This document shows positions 1 to 4,921 of a DNA stretch of 5,787 nt, piece by piece. Within the stretch, counting starts at the first letter, position 1, and every line of letters begins with the position of its first letter. The notes beneath the pieces were generated by a model, which saw only the letters and a list, made by a program, of their open reading frames with translations, did not search any database and had not been told where the DNA came from. The DNA lies in NCBI GenBank assembly GCA_964392115.1, contig CAYMOU010000121.1, positions 1 through 5,787 of the forward strand, in the 5' to 3' direction. A program made the translations under genes and the position numbers. The DNA comes from CAYXWM01 sp964392115. Its GTDB lineage: Bacteria; Bacillota; Clostridia; Lachnospirales; WRBF01.

Positions 1-2
1 GT

Positions 3-1973
3 ATAGGAATGTATGTAGTAATCATAATATTTATCCTATTGACGGTCTATGCCGCCTGGAGGGTTTATCCACCGGTAACCCAGGAGCAATATTCCTATAC
101 TTCCCTACTAACCCAGCTACAAAAAGGCGAGACCGAAAATATAGAATATATCGAAATCGTCCGAGATACAGATGCAAGCAACGCAGGCAGGGCCACCGTT
201 AAATTTAAAACCGGCGCCACCGCATCCATAGACATACTCTCAATGGATACCTTCGTGGGCATCATGGACCAAGCCATAGTCGAAAAAGGAATAAACGTCA
301 AAACCGTTCCCATTCCCAAGCCAAATTGGTTTGTTCAGCTTTTACCCTTTATCGTACTGATGTTTATTTCAGTATTTTTACTTATTTTTATCATGCAGCA
401 AATGCAGGGCGGCGGCGGTAGCCGAGTACTGTCCTTCGGCAAAAGTAAGGCAAAAATCTCCGCCGACGATAAAAACAAAGTCACCTTTGCTCTGGTTGCC
501 GGTCTTGAAGAAGAAAAGGCCGAACTGGAGGAAATAGTTCAATTCCTTAAACAACCCAAAAAATTCACCGATATAGGTGCCCGTATTCCCAAGGGCGTTT
601 TGCTTGTTGGCCCTCCCGGTACCGGCAAAACCTATTTGGCGAAAGCCGTTTCCGGTGAAGCCGGCGTACCTTTCTACAGCATATCCGGTTCGGATTTCGT
701 GGAAATGTTTGTTGGTGTAGGTGCTTCAAGGGTACGTGACTTGTTTGACACAGCCAAGAAAAATTCACCCTGTATAGTTTTTATAGACGAAATTGATGCG
801 GTAGGCCGCAGACGTGGCGCAGGCTTAGGCGGCGGACACGACGAGCGTGAGCAGACCCTTAACCAACTTTTGGTTGAGATGGACGGCTTCGGCGTTAACG
901 AAGGCGTTATCGTAATGGCTGCCACCAACAGACACGACATTCTCGACCCGGCTCTGTTACGCCCCGGCCGTTTTGACAGACAAATCTCTGTAGGCAAACC
1001 GGACGTTAAAGGCAGAGAAGCCGTACTGAGAATCCATTCCAAAGGCAAACAAATCTCCAAACAGGTGGACTTAAAAGTGGTTGCACAAACCACAGTGGGC
1101 TTTACCCCGGCTGATTTGGAAAACCTGCTTAACGAAGCGGCCCTACTTGCCGCACGTCATGACAAAAAAGAAATAGACATGGAGGAACTCCGCAGGGCTT
1201 TTGTAAAAGTAGGTATAGGTACCGAAAAGAAAAGCCGTGTTATTTCCGAAAAAGACCGCCGCATTACCGCTTATCACGAAGCCGGTCATGCCATACTCCA
1301 TGAGTTGTTGCCTGAAATAGACGCAACCTATATGATTTCCGTAATTCCCACCGGTTGGGCTGCCGGCTACACCATGCCTTTACCCGGTGACGATAACAGC
1401 CATGTAACCAAGCGTTTTATGGAAAACACAATAATTTCCTTGCTTGGCGGTCGTGCCGCAGAAGCCATCGTTATCAAAGACATTACCACCGGAGCTTCCA
1501 ACGACATAGAACGTGCCACCAAAATTTGCCGCAACATGGTTATGAAATTCGGTATGAGCGAACTGCTTGGGCCTATCTCCTTTGGCGACGACAACGATGA
1601 AGTTTTCATAGGCCGAGACTTAGCTCATGCAAGAAACTTCGGCGAACAAGTTGCGTCTCAAATAGATAACGAAATTAAACGAATTATTCAAGACGCATAC
1701 GACGAAGCCTTGCGTATATTAAACGAACACATAGACGTACTGCATAAAATATCCGAGCTCTTAATGCAAAAAGAAAAGGTCTACGGCTGGGAAATCCGTG
1801 AGTTCTTCCCGGAAGGCGTAATCACCAAAGAACCCGTAACAGAACGCCTTATGGACACCTTCGATAACCCGGATTTTATCGAAACACCCTTCGATAACAA
1901 CCAACCGGAAGAAGAAAAACCGGAAGAGGCCGAAACTTCACCGGAAGAAGAATCCGATAAAGAAAGTCTTTAA
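3..1973 (+). CDS. ftsH: ATP-dependent zinc metalloprotease FtsH (probably 5'-truncated by window edge)
   Basis: Membrane-anchored AAA+ protease that unfolds and degrades misassembled membrane proteins and short-lived regulators, working as a hexamer. Numbering from the ATG at 9: membrane span 1 at about 2-20, an extracytoplasmic domain to about 106, span 2 at about 108-128, then a Gly-rich linker. The AAA+ module shows Walker A GPPGTGKT (201-208), pore loop FVG (234-236), Walker B with D260/E261, and arginine fingers R318 and R321. The protease domain has HEAGH (423-427), with third zinc ligand D499 in TTGASNDIE. The tail is strongly acidic (about 632-654), and the gene ends in tandem TAA TAG stops. 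The ATG at 9 has AGGA directly against it, with no usable spacing; the frame stays open to the edge (Ile-Gly before Met), and a basic N-terminal segment before span 1 is missing. I therefore think the true start is upstream. All key residues are intact. It reads into the DUF3881-like gene on the same strand. Confidence 0.97.
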   Translation: MGMYVVIIIFILLTVYAAWRVYPPVTQEQYSYTSLLTQLQKGETENIEYIEIVRDTDASNAGRATVKFKTGATASIDILSMDTFVGIMDQAIVEKGINVKTVPIPKPNWFVQLLPFIVLMFISVFLLIFIMQQMQGGGGSRVLSFGKSKAKISADDKNKVTFALVAGLEEEKAELEEIVQFLKQPKKFTDIGARIPKGVLLVGPPGTGKTYLAKAVSGEAGVPFYSISGSDFVEMFVGVGASRVRDLFDTAKKNSPCIVFIDEIDAVGRRRGAGLGGGHDEREQTLNQLLVEMDGFGVNEGVIVMAATNRHDILDPALLRPGRFDRQISVGKPDVKGREAVLRIHSKGKQISKQVDLKVVAQTTVGFTPADLENLLNEAALLAARHDKKEIDMEELRRAFVKVGIGTEKKSRVISEKDRRITAYHEAGHAILHELLPEIDATYMISVIPTGWAAGYTMPLPGDDNSHVTKRFMENTIISLLGGRAAEAIVIKDITTGASNDIERATKICRNMVMKFGMSELLGPISFGDDNDEVFIGRDLAHARNFGEQVASQIDNEIKRIIQDAYDEALRILNEHIDVLHKISELLMQKEKVYGWEIREFFPEGVITKEPVTERLMDTFDNPDFIETPFDNNQPEEEKPEEAETSPEEESDKESL

Positions 1974-2027
1974 TAGGTACACCGTTAATTATTTTCTATT
2001 TACTGTTAAATTCTTTTTGAAGGGAGT

Positions 2028-2065
2028 TTGAGGGAAACTTTTTCTTCAGAAAAAGTTTCCCTCAA
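2028..2065. repeat. Perfect 17-bp inverted repeat (hairpin) downstream of ftsH
   Basis: Arms 2028-2044 and 2049-2065 are exact reverse complements around a TTCA loop. They are rich in AGGGAAAC and an internal T5/A5 tract. A GG and then five T (2068-2072) follow the right arm, so the structure could end or attenuate transcription from ftsH, but the T run is not directly attached as in a standard terminator. The length and perfection of the stem are also typical of a dispersed intergenic palindrome or an mRNA 3'-end stabiliser. Structure seen directly; role uncertain. Confidence 0.7.
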
Positions 2066-2127
2066 GGTTTTTCCGGAGGATTTAAGTATTTTTTAACGCA
2101 CTGAGTCCGAAAATAAAGTGAAGGGAT

Positions 2128-2133
2128 GGAGGG
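2128..2133 (+). promoter_or_regulatory. Shine-Dalgarno GGAGGG deciding the start of the DUF3881-like gene
   Basis: GGAGGG directly abuts the ATG at 2134 but lies six bases before the in-frame ATG at 2140. A ribosome bound here would prefer 2140, which also gives a Met-Phe-Leu-Arg N-terminus like that of the family as I remember it. Confidence 0.6.
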
Positions 2134-2139
2134 ATGTAT

Positions 2140-2994
2140 ATGTTTTTACGCTCGGTGGGATTTTCCAAATACCCTAAGGCTCAACTGAAGGAATTGGCAA
2201 AACGCATCGTGTTGCAACCGGACAGAAAGTATATACTGGGAACAAACGACCGGTCGGTAAACGTCGAGTATTACAAGAAATTCGGCATGGATTACGGTAT
2301 TCTGGTTTGCGGATTCATGGACGAAAACGAAGAAATACACATAAAATACATTTCACCCTACGCCCGTTGCACAAAAGATACGGACTGTTGCGGTGCTGAA
2401 CTGTCTGTTACGGAAAACGGCGTCTACCTAACCGCAGACGACGAACTTACAGGCAATCACCTGTCCTTCCGAGCAGAAAACGGCTTGGAATGCCTTAAAA
2501 GGGATAGCGATATTTCAGATGTAACCAAGGTTAACTTGGTAGGCTTCTCTGTTCGAGGCACCGTAGTTTTACCTGTCCAAAAGGACGAAGAATACCGCAA
2601 AATCAAACATGAAGAAGACTGCCTACGCAGAGACTTGCTTATCCGTGCCCGTAACGGTGACGACGAAGCAAAACTGCTTTTGGACATACAAGAAGTGGGC
2701 GCAGAAGAAATGATAAGAGAACGCCTGGCTGAGGAGGATTTTTTAAGCGTGGTTGAAGGCTTCTTCATGACCAACGCAGACACCTGCCAAGCCGCCTATT
2801 CTCTGCTCTGCGACATTCTGGACTATTCCCTTACCAAAAATGAACAGACCGGCGAATCCGTCTACAGAATAACCCTAAACATGGCAGGTTCCGTTATGGA
2901 CCTGTATATAAACGAATGTGACCTTGAAGGTATGCCTCTGCCCGGCATGAGATTTATGGGTAGTATGGTTTTGCAGGGTTGTGTGAGATTATAA
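2140..2994 (+). CDS. DUF3881-like hypothetical protein
   Basis: Soluble protein of 284 residues with no signal peptide or membrane span. I match it from memory to DUF3881, a Clostridia family of similar length. The shared pattern is an N-terminus resembling MFLRSVGFSK, a central Lys/Glu-rich helical stretch followed by RARNGDDEA (about 170-178), an FFM segment near 209, and a C-terminus with MDLYINECDL and PGMRF. The function is unknown. Cysteines cluster at about 57, 77, 83 and 84 (the last two adjacent), which could bind metal or be redox active, but I know of no data on this. Start 2140 is chosen over the in-frame ATG at 2134 (286 residues) because of Shine-Dalgarno spacing. It lies 166 bases after ftsH on the same strand, with a hairpin between them, so it may be cotranscribed or independently expressed. 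No promoter was convincingly seen. The product ends at a clear terminator. Confidence 0.72.
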   Translation: MFLRSVGFSKYPKAQLKELAKRIVLQPDRKYILGTNDRSVNVEYYKKFGMDYGILVCGFMDENEEIHIKYISPYARCTKDTDCCGAELSVTENGVYLTADDELTGNHLSFRAENGLECLKRDSDISDVTKVNLVGFSVRGTVVLPVQKDEEYRKIKHEEDCLRRDLLIRARNGDDEAKLLLDIQEVGAEEMIRERLAEEDFLSVVEGFFMTNADTCQAAYSLLCDILDYSLTKNEQTGESVYRITLNMAGSVMDLYINECDLEGMPLPGMRFMGSMVLQGCVRL

Positions 2995-3020
2995 AACACT
3001 CACTTAACAGTATGTATTTT

Positions 3021-3042
3021 ACCCACAGACGTGGGTTTTTTT
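3021..3042 (+). terminator. Intrinsic terminator of the ftsH-DUF3881 side
   Basis: Stem ACCCAC/GTGGGT (3021-3026 with 3031-3036), loop AGAC, then a run of T to 3042. It lies 27 bases after the stop codon of the DUF3881-like gene and points rightward; there is no T run on the opposite strand. Confidence 0.85.
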
Positions 3043-3067
3043 ATTGCCTTTTTTGAGTCCGGGCAAC

Positions 3068-3095
3068 AAAAAGGCCGCAGAATTAATCAGCGACC
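3068..3095 (-). terminator. Leftward terminator at left edge of repeat unit 1
   Basis: On the minus strand GGTCGC (3095-3090) pairs with GCGGCC (3078-3073) with one G-U wobble, loop of 11, then five T (3072-3068). On the plus strand the same pair is a C-A mismatch, so the structure works only leftward. An equivalent element sits at 3330-3357 in unit 2. It probably ends the antisense RNA of unit 1. Confidence 0.55.
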
Positions 3096-3110
3096 AAACA
3101 TAGAAAAATA

Positions 3111-3138
3111 TTGATAATTTTACAAAATATGATATAAT
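3111..3138 (+). promoter_or_regulatory. Promoter of toxin unit 1
   Basis: -35 TTGATA (3111-3116), 16-base spacer, -10 TATAAT (3133-3138) preceded by TGA, giving an extended TGN -10. The arrangement is the same as the promoter of unit 2, 264 bases to the right. Confidence 0.7.
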
Positions 3139-3187
3139 ATTATTTGCAACCGAAAGGGTGGTAAGGCGAAAATCCCCGAGAAAGGGG

Positions 3188-3287
3188 NNNNNNNNNNNNN
3201 NNNNNNNNNNNNNNNNNNNNNNNNNNNNNNNNNNNNNNNNNNNNNNNNNNNNNNNNNNNNNNNNNNNNNNNNNNNNNNNNNNNNNNN
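3188..3287. other. Assembly gap (100 N)
   Basis: Exactly 100 N, the usual placeholder for a gap of unknown length. It begins inside a leader identical to one 264 bases further on, which is where an assembler would break on a tandem repeat. The first toxin gene is expected here. Confidence 0.98.
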
Positions 3288-3329
3288 TACCGGATACATA
3301 AAAAAAATCAAGTATAAGTTATAATATAC

Positions 3330-3357
3330 AAAAAAAGCCGCATATTAGATTTGCGAC
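3330..3357 (-). terminator. Leftward terminator at left edge of repeat unit 2
   Basis: On the minus strand GTCGCA (3357-3352) pairs with TGCGGC (3342-3337), including one G-U wobble at the same place as in unit 1. The loop is nine bases, followed by seven T (3336-3330). It points leftward and is the best candidate for the end of the antisense RNA that covers the toxin gene. Confidence 0.6.
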
Positions 3358-3374
3358 AAAAGCATACAATAATA

Positions 3375-3402
3375 TTGAAAATTATACAAAACATGCTATA
3401 AT
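3375..3402 (+). promoter_or_regulatory. Promoter of the holin-like toxin gene (unit 2)
   Basis: -35 TTGAAA (3375-3380), 16-base spacer, consensus -10 TATAAT (3397-3402) with an extended TGC just before it. Transcription would start near 3409, leaving a leader of about 53 bases. By sequence this is the strongest promoter in the window. Confidence 0.8.
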
Positions 3403-3408
3403 ATTATT

Positions 3409-3461
3409 TGCAACCGAAAGGGTGGTAAGGCGAAAATCCCCGAGAAAGGGGGTGAAAGCCT
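3409..3461 (+). promoter_or_regulatory. Structured toxin mRNA leader that can mask the Shine-Dalgarno
   Basis: CCCC (3438-3441) can pair with GGGG (3448-3451) over a GAGAAA loop, and GGC (3429-3431) with GCC (3458-3460) outside it. This buries the Shine-Dalgarno GGGGGTG (3448-3454), which lies seven bases before the ATG at 3462. A second purine-rich stretch, GGTGGTAAGG (3421-3430), could act as an upstream ribosome standby site. The part up to 3451 is identical in unit 1. Translation control by this fold is inferred; the pairing is seen. Confidence 0.55.
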
Positions 3462-3557
3462 ATGTTGACATATGAGGCATTTAATACAATGCTGAATTTC
3501 GGGATATTTATATTATCCTTGTTAACATTCATTCTACTTTTTGTACATAAAAAGTAA
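3462..3557 (+). CDS. Small hydrophobic peptide, putative holin-like type I toxin
   Basis: Peptide of 31 residues, too short for ordinary gene finders. It begins MLTYEAFNTMLNFG, runs through one uninterrupted hydrophobic span (about 11-28), and ends in a basic HKK tail. The YEA near the start, the Met-Leu then Phe-Gly before the span and the charged end match the family annotated as putative holin-like toxin (Hol_Tox), related in style to the TxpA/BsrE toxins of Bacillus. Such peptides insert in the membrane and depolarise or damage it when antisense control fails. The start is firm: a strong GGGGGTG lies seven bases upstream and an extended -10 promoter 60 bases upstream. Two terminators follow. 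The gene lies in a duplicated unit with a predicted antisense RNA, as expected for a type I system. Alternatives are a membrane-stress peptide or a phage-derived remnant. Toxicity is inferred from family resemblance. Confidence 0.82.
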   Translation: MLTYEAFNTMLNFGIFILSLLTFILLFVHKK

Positions 3558-3560
3558 GTG

Positions 3561-3595
3561 ATAACCACCCTATAGCACTAGGAGTGGTTATTTTT
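3561..3595 (+). terminator. First terminator after the toxin gene
   Basis: ATAACCAC (3561-3568) plus CCTA (3569-3572) pair with TAGG (3579-3582) and GTGGTTAT (3584-3591), leaving a single bulged A at 3583. A T run follows to 3595. It begins three bases after the toxin stop codon. Confidence 0.8.
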
Positions 3596-3631
3596 ATACA
3601 TACCAAGCCTTACGCCGATTCGGTTGACGAG

Positions 3632-3658
3632 AGGGAGTGTTGCAAGCACTCCCTTTTT
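3632..3658 (+). terminator. Second terminator downstream of the toxin gene
   Basis: AGGGAGTG (3632-3639) pairs with CACTCCCT (3647-3654) around a short loop, and the T run extends to 3658. There is no T run on the opposite strand, so it points rightward. It would catch readthrough from the first terminator and would extend the toxin mRNA further into the antisense RNA. Confidence 0.75.
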
Positions 3659-3722
3659 GCCGTTGATACCGCACCGTAAAACCCCTTCGATTGCAAACGG
3701 GATATTATCCCTATATATTTTC

Positions 3723-3750
3723 AGTATACCGGATACTTGAAAAAAATCAA
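3723..3750 (-). promoter_or_regulatory. Predicted leftward promoter of the antisense RNA
   Basis: On the minus strand: -35 TTGATT (3750-3745), 16-base spacer, -10 TATACT (3728-3723). The same -35, spacer and the first two bases of the -10 are kept after the gap in unit 1 (3311-3288), where the rest is lost in N. The surrounding bases also form an imperfect palindrome (ACCGG, ACTTGA / TCAAGT, CCGGT), so part of the conservation could instead reflect a hairpin. Confidence 0.5.
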
Positions 3751-3783
3751 GTGCCGGTTAAAATTTTATGTAATTTAGGGTGT

Positions 3784-3816
3784 AAAAAAACCGACCCTTA
3801 GCCCAAGTCGGTTTTT
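3784..3816. terminator. Bidirectional terminator after prfA
   Basis: AAAAACCGAC (3786-3795) pairs with GTCGGTTTTT (3807-3816) over an 11-base loop. Reading leftward it is followed by seven T and lies five bases beyond the prfA stop, so it is the natural end of the prmC-prfA operon. Reading rightward it has five T and could stop anything escaping the toxin region. It separates the antisense promoter from operon readthrough. Confidence 0.88.
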
Positions 3817-3820
3817 CATC

Positions 3821-4894
3821 TTACGAACTCTTTAGTTTATCTGCCTGTTCGGTAGTTATAAGTGTATCCATAATTTCGTTTAAATCACCGTCCAGTACGG
3901 CTTCCAGCCTGTGAAGTGTAAGATTAACACGGTGGTCGGTTACCCTACCCTGCGGAAAGTTATAAGTACGTATACGCTCGGAGCGATCGCCTGTGCCTAC
4001 TTGGCTTTTACGTTGAGCGGATAATTCGGAATTTTGTTTTTCCAGTTCCATATCATAAAGCTTGGCACGAAGGATTTTCAGCGCCTTGTTCTTATTTTTA
4101 AGCTGATGTTTTTCGTCCTGGCATGAAACTACTATACCCGTAGGCATATGGGTAATACGCACGGCGGAGTCTGTGGTGTTTACGGATTGGCCGCCGTTGC
4201 CGGAGGAGCGGAAAACGTCTATACGAAGGTCGTTCATGTTTAAGGGAACGTCCACTTCTTCGGCTTCCGGTAGAACCGCAACGGTAACTGTAGACGTATG
4301 AATACGCCCTGAAGATTCGGTTGCCGGCACACGTTGTACACGATGCACCCCGGACTCGTACTTCAAACGGGAATAAGCACCTTTGCCGTTTATTACAAAA
4401 GAAACCTCTTTAAAACCGCCCAAGTCGGATTCGTTGGTGTTCATTACTTCCACTTTCCAACGGCTGCGTTCAGCGTAGCGGCAGTACATACGGTAGAGAT
4501 TGCCTGCAAATAAGGCCGCTTCGTCGCCGCCGGCACCGCCTCTTATTTCCACAATAACGTTTTTATCGTCGTTAGGATCTTTGGGCAGCAAGGCAACCTT
4601 TAACTTATCGCTTAATTCTTCAAGCAGTTCTGTATTTTCTTTTAATTCCTCTTTAACCAGTTGCTTAAAGTCGTCGTCTATATTATCTTGCAAAAGTTCT
4701 TGGCTTTCTTTGATGTTTTCTTTGGTTTTTTTGTAATTGTTGTAGATTTCTACCACGGGCGTAAGTTCGGAGTGTTCTTTCATAAGGTTACGCCACAGGT
4801 TCTGGTCGGCTATTACAGCCGGGTCGTTGATTCTATCGGATAATTTTTCATATTTATCAACAATTTCGTCTAACTTGGAGAACAAAATCATCAT
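3821..4894 (-). CDS. prfA: Peptide chain release factor 1 (RF1)
   Basis: Cytoplasmic class I release factor that reads UAA and UAG in the ribosomal A site and triggers release of the finished protein. The 357-residue length is normal for the family. The codon-reading tripeptide PAT is at 190-192 (in RVPATESSGRIHTS), which marks RF1 rather than RF2. The catalytic GGQ is at 234-236, with its usual context GNGGQSVNT. The acidic and coiled N-terminal domain covers about 1-110. The start is uncertain: ATG at 4894 and at 4891 both crowd the AAAGG site, whereas TTG at 4885 lies nine bases from it and would give the typical Met-Phe-Ser-Lys-Leu beginning (354 residues). It follows prmC after 27 bases, so the two are almost certainly one transcript, ending at the bidirectional terminator. 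Confidence 0.98.
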   Translation of the reverse strand: MMILFSKLDEIVDKYEKLSDRINDPAVIADQNLWRNLMKEHSELTPVVEIYNNYKKTKENIKESQELLQDNIDDDFKQLVKEELKENTELLEELSDKLKVALLPKDPNDDKNVIVEIRGGAGGDEAALFAGNLYRMYCRYAERSRWKVEVMNTNESDLGGFKEVSFVINGKGAYSRLKYESGVHRVQRVPATESSGRIHTSTVTVAVLPEAEEVDVPLNMNDLRIDVFRSSGNGGQSVNTTDSAVRITHMPTGIVVSCQDEKHQLKNKNKALKILRAKLYDMELEKQNSELSAQRKSQVGTGDRSERIRTYNFPQGRVTDHRVNLTLHRLEAVLDGDLNEIMDTLITTEQADKLKSS

Positions 4895-4921
4895 CCTTTT
4901 TCGTTTTATTTAATTTGTCTA

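Larger units (their letters stand above)
3069..3313 (+). repeat. Toxin-antitoxin repeat unit 1, interrupted by assembly gap
   Basis: This stretch has the same order of parts as unit 2: a leftward terminator (3068-3095), a toxin promoter (3111-3138), a leader (3139-3187), then after the gap the -35 side of the antisense promoter (3288-3313). Bases 3133-3187 are identical to 3397-3451, and 3288-3313 matches 3727-3752 at 24 of 26 positions. The toxin coding part is missing, replaced by N. No gene can be read in 2995-3461 apart from what these elements imply. Confidence 0.75.
3331..3716 (-). ncRNA. Predicted antisense (antitoxin) RNA opposite the toxin gene
   Basis: A leftward promoter at 3723-3750 would start an RNA near 3716, and the leftward terminator at 3330-3357 would end it, giving about 385 nt that covers the entire toxin mRNA. 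Its 5' end would carry a small hairpin from the palindrome GGGATATTATCCC (3699-3711). The promoter's -35 side and the terminator are both repeated in unit 1, which supports a shared function. An earlier end is possible at the minus-strand C4/G4 stem near 3438-3451, which is followed only by ATTTT. No conserved RNA family was recognised. The existence and ends of the RNA are inferred. Confidence 0.45.
3330..3752 (+). repeat. Toxin-antitoxin repeat unit 2 (intact)
   Basis: Complete copy of the duplicated module: leftward terminator, toxin promoter, leader, 31-residue toxin gene, two rightward terminators, and leftward antisense promoter. It sits between two convergent operons and is more AT-rich than the flanking genes. 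The period between the two copies of TACCGGATAC (3288 and 3727) is 439 bases as assembled on that side, against 264 between the two TATAAT boxes; the difference is explained by the undersized gap. Confidence 0.75.

Noticed and set aside
674..1093. Long open frame on the minus strand opposite the AAA+ part of ftsH (139 codons)
   Set aside because: It lies wholly inside an intact, conserved gene and its product resembles no family; shadow of ftsH codon use. Other antisense frames in ftsH, prfA and prmC were dropped for the same reason.
2075..2080. GGAGGA resembling a ribosome binding site after the hairpin
   Set aside because: No start codon with a usable frame follows; the nearest candidates run into a stop within a few codons.
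2126..2128. ATG before the DUF3881-like gene
   Set aside because: It is out of frame with the 284-residue gene and sits inside the Shine-Dalgarno region.
3054..3061. TGAGTCCG also present at 2103-2110
   Set aside because: Eight matching bases with no shared context; chance is the simpler explanation.
3120..3311. Open frame on the minus strand across the N gap
   Set aside because: It exists only because N bases hide stop codons; no real coding evidence.
3133..3451. Repeated GC-rich block considered as CRISPR repeats
   Set aside because: Only two copies 264 bases apart, each with a promoter and leader, and no spacer-repeat periodicity; explained by the duplicated toxin unit.
3462..3557. Prophage holin in a lysis cassette
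   Set aside because: No endolysin, structural or integrase genes nearby; the flanks are housekeeping operons and the leader and antisense signals fit a type I module better.
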